A stretch of 13,892 nucleotides of DNA, from contig JAPPNK010000031.1 of the NCBI GenBank assembly GCA_028818695.1, forward strand, positions 1 to 13,892. Direction: 5' to 3'. Positions 6,582 to 13,346 of this stretch are shown here, one piece after another. This DNA is from Candidatus Poribacteria bacterium (GTDB lineage: Bacteria; Poribacteria; WGA-4E; GCA-2687025). Every line of letters begins with the position of its first letter. Within the stretch, counting starts at the first letter, position 1. The position numbers and the translations under genes are program-made. Below the pieces are notes generated by a model. That model did not search any database and was not told the DNA's origin. It saw only the letters and a program-made list of their open reading frames with translations.

Positions 6582-8354
6582 TTAAGCCTCTTCAGTCGCT
6601 GTCGGGTCGGGCCGTTTGTAACGGCTCATATAACGGGCGATTTCTCCGATCATCCACAGCTCCAGCGCAAGAATCAAGCCGCCGATGATGACAAGGTGCC
6701 ACTTCGCCTCGCCGGTATGCTGATACAGATTTCCAATCAAAGCCCATCCGCTCACCGCCAGCATGAACGCCATCGGCAGCGCTGTATAAAGCGTCCGTTT
6801 GCTCTGCTTCGTCAGCCAGACGGTGATGACGAGCAGCGCCAGCGCTCCGATCAGCTGATTCGCCGTCCCGAAGAGCGGCCAGAGCGCCATTCCCCCTGTT
6901 CCGCCGTTTTGAAACGCCAGCAAAGCCGCCGAGCCGACCGCAAAGATGGTCGCGCCATGCCGAGTCTGCAGCGGCTTGACGTTCAAATCTTCAGCAATCT
7001 CCGTCACGATATACCGCTGAAGGCGCGTCGCCGTGTCCAGCGTCGTCCCTGCGAACGAAGCGACCATGACGCCCATGATCGCGACCGCAACCGCTTCCGG
7101 TATTCCGACCGCCATGATCATCTGCGCGGAGCCGTCCACAAAGGCTCCCAGCTTGTCGCCCAGCCCGTTCGCGGCGTTCCATCCGGCGTAATGCTCCGTG
7201 AAGGCGGCGGCGCCGAGCGCGTTGCCGTCCGCCCCTGTTTTCAAGCCGATCGCGGCGCCGCACGCGATGACGACCATCGTCGCAAGCGCGCCTTCCAGCA
7301 GCATGGCGCCGTAGCCGATCGACTGCGCATGCGACTCGGACGCCATCTGCTTCGACGTTGTGCCTGAAGAGACGAGGCAGTGGAAGCCTGAAACGGCGCC
7401 GCATGCGATCGTGATAAACACAAACGGAATGAGCGCCGGCGCGTCTGCGATGCCGGCTCCGCCCGCCGTCGTCGCGCCCTTGATCTTTTCCCAAAAAGTA
7501 GCCTCCTCCGGAAGCGAGAAGTTGACCGCCGGCGCGACCATCTCAGGACGCGAAAGAAGCAAGCCGGCAATCAACAGCGCCAGCACAATGAACAGCTGAT
7601 GCCCGTTGATGTAGTCGCGCGGCTGAAGCAGCTTTTGAACGGGCAGAACCGACGCGATGTAGGCGTAGGCGAAGAGAATGATTGACCACCAGATCACCGG
7701 CGAGACGCCGAAAAAGGCGGGCATCGAGAGCGGAACATACGCCCCGATGACGACAAACAGATAAAGCAGAGCCGCCGCGATGATCGCCATGACGCCTGAA
7801 TTCGCGCCGCGCTTGTAGATCATATGCCCGACCCAGACGGCGATCGGCAGCTCTATCCACACAGCCAAGACCGACGTCGGATAGAGGCTAAAGATGTTCG
7901 CAATCACCAGCGCGAAGACCGCCAAGACGATGAAGAGCGCGATCAGGAGTATCCACAAAAACGCGCGCTTGACGCTTGGCGTGACAATCGCCTCGGCGAT
8001 GTCGCCGATGGTGCGCCCCTTGTTGCGAAGCGACAGCACAAGCGCGCCCAGGTCATGAACGGCGCCGACAAAGATGGAGCCGAAGACGACCCAAATCATC
8101 GCCGGAACCCAGCCCCAGATGACGGCAATCGCCGGACCGACGATCGGACCGACGCCGGCTATCGACGTGAAATGATGCCCGAAAAGGATCTCCCGCTTCG
8201 TCGGCACATAATCATGCCCGTCTTCCAGCTCATTCGCGGGCGTTTTTCGGTTAGGATCGATCCCGAACAGCTTCTGAGCGAGAAATTTGCCGTAGGTGTT
8301 GTACGCAACGATAAAGCCGACAAAAGCGAACAAGGCGATCCATATAGAGTTCAT
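6582..8354 (-). CDS. cstA: Carbon starvation protein CstA-family transporter
   Basis: A polytopic inner-membrane carrier (590 aa). E. coli members of this family (CstA, BtsT) take up pyruvate or peptides with protons. Family hallmarks are the N-terminal AYNTYGKFLAQKLFGID, then YVPTKREILFGHHFTSIAGVGPIVGPAIAVIWGW, the loop AVHDLGALVLSLRNKGRTIGDIA, SGFHCLVSSGTTSKQ in the middle, and GTTLDTATRLQRYIVTEI and FGTANQLIGALALLVITVWL near the C-terminus. Many hydrophobic helices fill the whole length. It is shorter than E. coli CstA (about 700 aa) but in the range of the compact CstA group. It lies 26 bp after the lipid kinase gene and 19 bp before larE. Given the Lar neighbours, a 2-hydroxy or 2-oxo acid substrate is plausible; that is inference. 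Confidence 0.93.
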   Translation of the reverse strand: MNSIWIALFAFVGFIVAYNTYGKFLAQKLFGIDPNRKTPANELEDGHDYVPTKREILFGHHFTSIAGVGPIVGPAIAVIWGWVPAMIWVVFGSIFVGAVHDLGALVLSLRNKGRTIGDIAEAIVTPSVKRAFLWILLIALFIVLAVFALVIANIFSLYPTSVLAVWIELPIAVWVGHMIYKRGANSGVMAIIAAALLYLFVVIGAYVPLSMPAFFGVSPVIWWSIILFAYAYIASVLPVQKLLQPRDYINGHQLFIVLALLIAGLLLSRPEMVAPAVNFSLPEEATFWEKIKGATTAGGAGIADAPALIPFVFITIACGAVSGFHCLVSSGTTSKQMASESHAQSIGYGAMLLEGALATMVVIACGAAIGLKTGADGNALGAAAFTEHYAGWNAANGLGDKLGAFVDGSAQMIMAVGIPEAVAVAIMGVMVASFAGTTLDTATRLQRYIVTEIAEDLNVKPLQTRHGATIFAVGSAALLAFQNGGTGGMALWPLFGTANQLIGALALLVITVWLTKQSKRTLYTALPMAFMLAVSGWALIGNLYQHTGEAKWHLVIIGGLILALELWMIGEIARYMSRYKRPDPTATEEA

Positions 8355-8380
8355 AACGTTCTCACACTCGATTCATTGCC

Positions 8381-9322
8381 TTAAGCGTTATGATGCCATG
8401 AAGCGCGGCGCGCTGCAAGAACAAGCAAAGCCCCCCGCTCCACCTTGAACGAGGCGGGCGTCTCGGCGGCAGGCTCCCCGTCCGCATAGACCGACTGCGG
8501 CTCCTCCGTCTCGATATGCAGCGCGCTTGTCGTCAACATCTCAACGTTCGACCGTCCGACATGCGCCCCTCTCGTCATCAGCGCGATCAGGCGCAGCCGC
8601 TCAAAACGGCTCGTCCGTCCAATCAGGCACACATTGAGCAGCCCGTCCTCCGTCTCGGCGCCAGGCGCGATCTGGAACCGCTTGCCGTACACAGCCGTGT
8701 TCGCCGCCGCGCACAAGGTCGCCTCCAACCGCCGCTTGCCAAAATCGCCCCGTATATGGACGGAGATATGGCGGTATGTCCATGCCTGGCGAACCGCCGT
8801 AAGCAGATAGCTCCGCCCCGACCGGCGCGTCTCTCGGCTGATATGCGCGTCGATTCCAAACGCGGCGACGGTGCAGAATCGCGTCCCGTTCACATTGCCG
8901 AGGTCGACCTGTCGAATCTCGGCGTTCATCCCGCGTTCGCCGCCGTTCTCTTTTTTTTCTTTAAAATGACGCGCGATCAGCTGCGCGGCGCGTTCCGCGT
9001 CGTCCGGGATTCCCATCGCCCGCGCAAAATCGTTCGCCCGCCCGGCGGGGATCAGCGCGAGAGCTGTGTTCGTATGGGCGAGCGCGTTCGCCGCCGCATG
9101 GGCGGAGCCGTCCCCTCCGCACACAGCCGCGGCAGCGCGCTCCTCTTTCGCCGCGCGCTCCGCCGCCGCCCGCGTCTCGTCGGGAGACCCGCAGAGCGCC
9201 AGCTCCGTCTGGACGCCGGCGCTTTCCAATATGCGCCGCGCCTTCTCGCCGGCGGACGCCCCGCGCCCCCGACCCGCCTGCGGATTCACAATCAATAAAA
9301 GCGGACGCGCCTCACGAGACAT
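8381..9322 (-). CDS. Diacylglycerol kinase-family lipid kinase (YegS/BmrU-like)
   Basis: An ATP-dependent lipid kinase of the DAGK catalytic-domain family, probably acting on diacylglycerol or a related lipid at the inner membrane (313 aa). Visible motifs are LLLIVNPQAGRGRG (8-21), the nucleotide loop CGGDGSAHAAANAL (68-81), IPAGRANDFARAMG (91-104), GIDA (156-159), the second-domain DGLLNVCLI (226-234) and YADGEPA (279-285). The loop departs from the common GGDGTxNE: Thr is Ser and the Asn-Glu pair is missing. A TTG at 9331 extends the frame, but ATG 9322 starts just before the strand MSREARPLLLIVNPQ and overlaps the end of the LarA-like gene by 11 bases, without a clear ribosome site, suggesting translational coupling. 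Its job in a Lar/CstA unit is not evident. Confidence 0.88.
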   Translation of the reverse strand: MSREARPLLLIVNPQAGRGRGASAGEKARRILESAGVQTELALCGSPDETRAAAERAAKEERAAAAVCGGDGSAHAAANALAHTNTALALIPAGRANDFARAMGIPDDAERAAQLIARHFKEKKENGGERGMNAEIRQVDLGNVNGTRFCTVAAFGIDAHISRETRRSGRSYLLTAVRQAWTYRHISVHIRGDFGKRRLEATLCAAANTAVYGKRFQIAPGAETEDGLLNVCLIGRTSRFERLRLIALMTRGAHVGRSNVEMLTTSALHIETEEPQSVYADGEPAAETPASFKVERGALLVLAARRASWHHNA

Positions 9323-10916
9323 CGCAGACAAAAAGCGGCGGCCAATGGAAATTCGTTATCTTCGGATCGCCCCCCACGACGCTCGACGCCTTCTCGATCG
9401 CCTCCTCCATCGTCTGCGCGGTGTCGTAACCCATGCGCTCCGCCGCCTCAACGGAACGCGCGTTGCGCGGCTTCAACACAATCGTTTTCCCAAGATGATT
9501 CAGCCCATGCGCCCCCCAATACCACATATACAGCGCATGCGCCCCATGGTACGCATACTCTTCGCGGTACATCCGAATATATTTTGGGTTTTGCGCAAAT
9601 TTCGGCTCAATTTGATGGTAAAGCGTTTCCATGTCGGTCGTCTCTGGAAACACCTCGTCGAACAGCTCAATGTAGGACGGGTGATGCTTTTCATGAAAAA
9701 TGTAATCCATCGGATGCGCCATGATGAGAACGCCGCCCTCCCGCACCAGCGGTTTGCCGCGGTACAGGTTGAACATATACCCAAGCATCAAGCAGTGCGC
9801 CAGCAGCGGGTTCATGATCGAATTCACATTATACGGTCCGATGTACGGCGTTCCTGCAATCAGAATGTCGCACTGCCCCTCTACCGGAACCGCCTGCTGC
9901 TTGAAGACGTTCTCCAGCGTTCGCGCATGCACAGGGTCTGTTCTGCCCGCCTGAACGCTCGTCAAGCCGTACGGCGCCCTCATCGATTGAAAAATCGCCC
10001 GCATCGCCGAATTTGGAAGAATTGCGGAAGCGCTTTTGTTGAAATGAAAATTCGCCTTATCCAAGAAAGCCCACTCATCCTCCCGCTTCTGTAAAAACGG
10101 AAACATATGCGGAAAGGTCGCGCTGTTGAAGGTCGACTCGATATGAAACACATTCAGATTCTCGTTCACGATCTTGCCCATGCGGTTCAACGAATCATGC
10201 ATCGCCGAACGGGTCGGGTCCATCAATGAGCGCGTCTCGCTCAAAACGCCTGGGTTATGGTGATGGTACAGGCTGCGGTAGGATGTCAAGCCCGTGTTGA
10301 CCGACTTATGCCCGCCGTCCATGGAGGACAGGTTCAGGTTCACATAGATCAGCAGGTCCGACTCGACGGCGCGGCGGTGAATTTCCACATGCTCTCCATG
10401 CTCCGTCCGCCCAAGCAGAACCATGTTGTCGATGTCTTCGGCGTCATGGTTGTAGAGCTGCCCCTTCGGGTGAAACTGGTTGAAGATTTTCGGTCCGACC
10501 TGCTCCTTGATCTCCTTCGGCGTCATGCGGCGATGCAGGCCGAGGGCGGCGATCATGTGTATGTCGTCAATGCCAGCGTCCGTCAGCTTTTCAAGAAGCA
10601 GCTCCATCGCCGTCCGCCGAAAGTCGGGCTGGCGCATCGGCGGAAGCGTGAGCGACAGGTCGTCAAACGCAATTGTCACCTTCATGCCGGGCTGCAGCTG
10701 GGCGGAAAGCGGGTCCGCCTCAAGCGGATTTTCTACAGCGCGCTCCACCTCGCCGCGGACATCATGGATCGGCGGCAGCGGCTTCGGCGGATAAATGACG
10801 CGCGTCCCCTTCGGCATTTTCTCAAAAAGAAACCCTTCCCCGTAATGCATCAAGAACCGCTGATCAGGGTTCTCAACATACTGGATCAGATCCGACCTGT
10901 CGGGCGCGTCGTTCAT
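9312..10916 (-). CDS. Divergent LarA-like (lactate racemase-domain) enzyme, probably nickel-pincer dependent
   Basis: A 534-aa homologue of lactate racemase LarA (about 420 aa in lactobacilli). Aligned by eye, the N-terminal domain has AFDDLSLTLPP (83-93) in place of the usual D-x-T-R-P motif. ALGLHRRMTPKEI (124-136) supplies the equivalent of catalytic His108. GGHKSVNTG (201-209) supplies K204, the Lys that holds the NPN cofactor. HHH (218-220) lies 14 to 16 residues further on, matching nickel ligand His200 (H220). The second catalytic His of LarA (His174, ten residues before the Lys) falls on L194, so it appears absent. The second domain includes GTPYIGPYNVNSIMNP (355-370). The substrate is probably not lactate and the reaction may not be a simple racemisation. 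The start has GGAG four bases upstream. It is the first gene of the unit that ends with larE, which fits cofactor dependence. Confidence 0.8.
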   Translation of the reverse strand: MNDAPDRSDLIQYVENPDQRFLMHYGEGFLFEKMPKGTRVIYPPKPLPPIHDVRGEVERAVENPLEADPLSAQLQPGMKVTIAFDDLSLTLPPMRQPDFRRTAMELLLEKLTDAGIDDIHMIAALGLHRRMTPKEIKEQVGPKIFNQFHPKGQLYNHDAEDIDNMVLLGRTEHGEHVEIHRRAVESDLLIYVNLNLSSMDGGHKSVNTGLTSYRSLYHHHNPGVLSETRSLMDPTRSAMHDSLNRMGKIVNENLNVFHIESTFNSATFPHMFPFLQKREDEWAFLDKANFHFNKSASAILPNSAMRAIFQSMRAPYGLTSVQAGRTDPVHARTLENVFKQQAVPVEGQCDILIAGTPYIGPYNVNSIMNPLLAHCLMLGYMFNLYRGKPLVREGGVLIMAHPMDYIFHEKHHPSYIELFDEVFPETTDMETLYHQIEPKFAQNPKYIRMYREEYAYHGAHALYMWYWGAHGLNHLGKTIVLKPRNARSVEAAERMGYDTAQTMEEAIEKASSVVGGDPKITNFHWPPLFVCDVS

Positions 10917-10947
10917 AAGGCTCCATCCTCAGCCGATTTGCTCATGG

Positions 10948-10976
10948 ATGATACAACAGCTCCGCCGCGTTTTCTA
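10948..10976 (-). promoter_or_regulatory. Weak promoter candidate for the LarA-like/kinase/cstA/larE unit
   Basis: On the minus strand, TAGAAA (10976-10971) and TATCAT (10953-10948) are 17 bases apart and about 30 bases before the start codon. The match to consensus is partial (4/6 and 5/6), so this is a guess based on spacing and position. Confidence 0.35.
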
Positions 10977-11051
10977 TCGAGACGCCCGACCTCTCTTTCG
11001 GTTGGGGCGTTGGATCGGGGATCCAGAAGACCGTTAGGCTCTATGCGCGCT

Positions 11052-11176
11052 GAACCCCCCAACCCCCCTTGTCAGGGGGGCTTCGATATTTCCCCCTTTG
11101 TCAGGGGCTTCGACACTCGGTCTTTGCAAGGGGCTTCGCTACTCCCCCCTTTATAAGGGGGGGCAGGGGGGGTTTC
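11052..11176. repeat. C/G-rich tandem hairpin array
   Basis: Three head-to-tail units of 26-27 bp (about 11077-11103, 11104-11129, 11130-11156), each starting GGGGCTTCG and ending in a TTTGTCA-like stretch, are bounded by an imperfect inverted repeat (AACCCCCC-AA-CCCCCCTTG at 11053-11071 against AAGGGGGGGCAGGGGGGTTT at 11155-11174). Individual hairpins include CCCCCC-TTGTCA-GGGGGG (11063-11080) and CCCCCC-TTTATAA-GGGGGG. It lies between divergent transcription units and carries no plausible gene. The type resembles dispersed CCCCCTT...AAGGGGG repeats of many bacteria. Confidence 0.85.
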
Positions 11177-11243
11177 GGCATGTTGATTTCTTTTTTAAAA
11201 GTAGAATAAACCGCCCGAAAGCGCCATAATTTCCTGTCGCCAT

Positions 11244-11273
11244 TAAACTTTCTTCCGCCGCGGCGCGTCTAAA
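11244..11273 (+). promoter_or_regulatory. ECF-sigma-type promoter of the stress operon
   Basis: TTAAACTTT (the AAC of the -35 element at 11246-11248) is followed after 17 bases by CGTCTAAA (11266-11273). AAC at -35 and CGTC at -10 with 16-17 bases between is the classic pattern for ECF sigma factors, which usually activate their own operon. Transcription would start near 11280, about 25 bases before the start codon. Confidence 0.65.
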
Positions 11274-11304
11274 ATACGAACGACCTTTGCGGAGGCTCTG
11301 GATC

Positions 11305-11895
11305 ATGAAACCGCCTGACCATTACCTGGTTCAGCAATTTCAAAACGGCGACAAATCCGCGTTTGACGTTTTGACCGAGCGGCATTACAAGCGCATCTAC
11401 GATTACGCTTACTATCAAACGCGCAACGTTGACGACTCATACGACATCGCGCAGGAGGTGTTTTTTCGGGCGTTCAAATCGCTTCATAATTTCAAGGGCA
11501 ACTCCACTTTTTACACATGGATCTACCAGATTGCGCGAAACGCCTGCGTCGATTACTACAGGCGGCGCAGCTCCAGACCGACGCTGGAGCTGACCGAGGA
11601 GATGATCAACCAAGAAAGCATCTCTACCATGCGCCAGCCCGAACGGAGACCTGACAGCATCGTTCTCGGAAAAGAGCTGGAGGAGCAGATACGCAGCGCC
11701 GTCAGCCAACTGCCTGAAAAACAACGGCAGGTATTCATTTTAAGGCATTTTGAGGGGCTTTCGCTCCAGGAAATCGCGACGATCATGGACAGAAGCCTTG
11801 GAACGATCAAGGCGCATCTACACCACTCCACGCGCAAAGTTTGGAAACTTCTTGAACCGTATCTCTCCGATAAACCTATTCGGAAAGGGGGATAA
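11305..11895 (+). CDS. ECF (extracytoplasmic function) RNA polymerase sigma factor
   Basis: A two-domain sigma factor of 196 aa. Region 2 spans about 8-88: YLVQQFQNGDKSAFDVLTERH, then DDSYDIAQEVFFRAFKSLHNFKGNSTFYTWIYQIARNACVDYYRRR. Region 4 spans about 125-182, with LPEKQRQVFILRHFEGLSLQEIATIMDRSLGTIKAHLHHSTRKVWKLL as its DNA-binding helix-turn-helix part. Regions 1 and 3 are absent, which defines the ECF group. A TTG at 11287 also opens the frame, but it lies before the GGAGG site (11291-11295) that sits nine bases ahead of ATG 11305, so 11305 is the start. An ECF-type promoter just upstream suggests autoregulation. A membrane protein of anti-sigma layout follows after 5 bp. The subgroup cannot be assigned by eye. 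Confidence 0.95.
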   Translation: MKPPDHYLVQQFQNGDKSAFDVLTERHYKRIYDYAYYQTRNVDDSYDIAQEVFFRAFKSLHNFKGNSTFYTWIYQIARNACVDYYRRRSSRPTLELTEEMINQESISTMRQPERRPDSIVLGKELEEQIRSAVSQLPEKQRQVFILRHFEGLSLQEIATIMDRSLGTIKAHLHHSTRKVWKLLEPYLSDKPIRKGG

Positions 11896-11900
11896 CCAAC

Positions 11901-12455
11901 ATGCATAGACATTGGAAGCGTCGATTTGAGCGACAAATTCCGCTGTACGACGAAGGGGTTCTCTCCGATTCGCAGCGCAGGCGGTTCGAACGCGAACTCG
12001 CCAAAAATGAACAGCTGGCAGACGCCCTCCGCCGATACGGACGGCTCATGGGAACCGTCAAGCGGCTGCGGCCGGTCTATCCGCCGCGCGCCAAATGGGA
12101 GCAATTTCTGCCGCAACTCCACCGCCGAATTGAAGAGACCGACAGGGAGCAGCCGAACGGATGGTATGCCCATCTGATCAGGCGGCTTTACAACCGGCTT
12201 GAGTCGCCCGCTGCGCGTCCGCGCTGGCTTGAGAAAGCCGCGTTTGGACTTGCCGGCGCCGCTCTTGGAGCGGCCGCAGCGTTCTATCTAGGACAGATTC
12301 TGCCGCCTCAAAACGGCGGCGCGCCGCTCTCTCAAGGGCGGCAAATTGAACAGGCAGTCGAGCAGACCGCTTCGAACAACATCGCTTTTGAAGAGCCGCT
12401 TGTCGAAGATTTTGGCGGTCCGCACCATCTCATCGCCGATCCTTCTAGGGAGTGA
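11901..12455 (+). CDS. Putative membrane anti-sigma factor lacking the zinc-finger Cys residues
   Basis: A 184-aa protein directly after the ECF sigma gene (5-bp gap; AAAGGGGGA serves as its ribosome site). The N-terminal 1-50 part has the rhythm of an anti-sigma domain: IPLYDEGVLSDSQRRRFERELAKNEQLADAL resembles the LDGELs-xx-ExxxxExHLxxCxxC region of zinc-binding anti-sigma factors. The HxxxCxxC ligands are replaced, and the protein has no Cys at all. A basic linker (50-111) leads to one membrane helix at 113-133 (AAFGLAGAALGAAAAFYLGQI), and about 50 residues follow on the outer side. It would hold the sigma factor at the membrane until a stress signal releases it. The role rests on layout and position, not on a recognised signature. 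Confidence 0.65.
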   Translation: MHRHWKRRFERQIPLYDEGVLSDSQRRRFERELAKNEQLADALRRYGRLMGTVKRLRPVYPPRAKWEQFLPQLHRRIEETDREQPNGWYAHLIRRLYNRLESPAARPRWLEKAAFGLAGAALGAAAAFYLGQILPPQNGGAPLSQGRQIEQAVEQTASNNIAFEEPLVEDFGGPHHLIADPSRE

Positions 12456-12460
12456 GACCG

Positions 12461-13042
12461 ATGCGCGCAAAAACGTTCCTGTTGTTTGCAGTCGTCGCGG
12501 CAGCTTCGCTGTTGGCAGGCGCCGCGTTTCAAAGCATGATGCCGCTCTTCACCCACGCGAACGGCGACAGCGCCGCGCCGACGCGCCGCCCCGGTCCGCC
12601 GCCGCTCAACCTCTCGGAGGACGAGCTGCGCGAAGCGGTGGAAGCGTACCGCCTCTATATGTTCTCCAGAGACCTTGACCTGACGCCCGAACAGCTCGGC
12701 GCCGCGCTTCCGTTGTGGGGCAAGCTGATCGAGATGCGGTCCGAGTTTTGGAGCGACCGGCGCATGCGGATTGAGGAGCTGCGCGAGACGGTCGACTCGG
12801 CGCCCGATTCGGACGCCCTTGCTGAAGCGGCGCAGACGTTTCGCCGGGCGGATGAAAACTTTTGGGAATCGTTCCGCTCCTACGAGGGGCAGCTGATGGA
12901 CCTGTTGACTCCGCGCCAGCAGGCGCTGTATATTTTAGCGGACGCGGAACATCCCAGACGAGCCGCCCGCATCTACCGCGCGCTGCGGAACGTTGACGGT
13001 TCCAACGAAACGAGAGATACGATCGTATCCGACCGCCGCTGA
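12461..13042 (+). CDS. CpxP/Spy-like periplasmic protein with two LTxxQ motifs
   Basis: A 193-aa envelope protein. The start ATG 12461 is chosen over GTG 12452 because AGGGAG (12447-12452) lies eight bases upstream and the signal/anchor MRAKTFLLFAVVAAASLLAGAAF follows at once. After a Pro-rich linker (40-49), the mature part is all helical and carries LTPEQ (74-78) and LTPRQ (149-153), the paired LTxxQ signature of CpxP, Spy and metal-sensing relatives such as ZraP and CnrX. Those proteins bind misfolded proteins or metals in the periplasm and tune envelope-stress sensors. No His- or Cys-rich metal site is visible, so a chaperone-like or regulatory role seems likelier than metal sensing. It is the third gene of the ECF operon (5 bp after the anti-sigma gene) and may modulate the anti-sigma factor; that is inference. 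Confidence 0.75.
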   Translation: MRAKTFLLFAVVAAASLLAGAAFQSMMPLFTHANGDSAAPTRRPGPPPLNLSEDELREAVEAYRLYMFSRDLDLTPEQLGAALPLWGKLIEMRSEFWSDRRMRIEELRETVDSAPDSDALAEAAQTFRRADENFWESFRSYEGQLMDLLTPRQQALYILADAEHPRRAARIYRALRNVDGSNETRDTIVSDRR

Positions 13043-13058
13043 GGAGACGCCGTTCGAT

Positions 13059-13346
13059 ATGCCGGAGCTGTTAGCTTTTCTCTTCTTCGTTCTGAGCGCG
13101 TTTTTTGCGTCGGTCGGCATCGTCGCGATCTATCGGTATTTATGGAACAAAATCGCTCAAACCGGTTCGAACTATAATGCGCCGGAACCGCCGCAAAAAG
13201 AAGCGGAGGTGACGCGGGATCTGGAACTGGAAGCGGAGCTGCGGTCGCTGCGCGAAATGGCTGAAATGCTTGCGCTGGAGCAGCAGCGCATGCGAAAAGA
13301 GGCGGCTCTCGTTGAGAAGGTTAGAAAGGTCGATAGTGGAACCTGA
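13059..13346 (+). CDS. Small membrane/coiled-coil protein, PspB-like layout (first of pair)
   Basis: A 95-aa protein of unknown function. One N-terminal membrane helix (about 3-27, LLAFLFFVLSAFFASVGIVAIYRYLW) is followed by a short polar linker with PEPPQ and a long charged helix (47-90) with heptad-like Leu/Met spacing, likely a coiled coil. The frame is open from a TTG at 12993, but ATG 13059 removes an unlikely polar extension; GAGGAG at 13041-13046 overlaps the previous stop. The layout matches phage-shock protein PspB (one helix, then a coil), without clear sequence identity. It probably acts at the inner membrane with its neighbours. Confidence 0.7.
   Translation: MPELLAFLFFVLSAFFASVGIVAIYRYLWNKIAQTGSNYNAPEPPQKEAEVTRDLELEAELRSLREMAEMLALEQQRMRKEAALVEKVRKVDSGT

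Noticed and set aside
6561-7367. Long plus-strand open frame antisense to cstA
   Set aside because: It is rich in Arg/His/Gln with no domain, has the composition of a shadow frame in GC-rich DNA, and lies opposite a clear CstA gene.
8516-10094. Plus-strand open frames opposite the lipid kinase and LarA-like genes
   Set aside because: They are low-complexity Arg/Pro/His-rich translations with no family resemblance, and the minus-strand genes explain the region fully.
10257-11156. Plus-strand open frame of 299 codons running into the C-rich repeat
   Set aside because: It is antisense to the LarA-like gene, and its end (PPNPPCQGGF...) is the translated hairpin repeat.
11063-11170. CRISPR-like tandem repeats
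   Set aside because: The units are adjacent without unique spacers and there are no cas genes; they are tandem hairpins.
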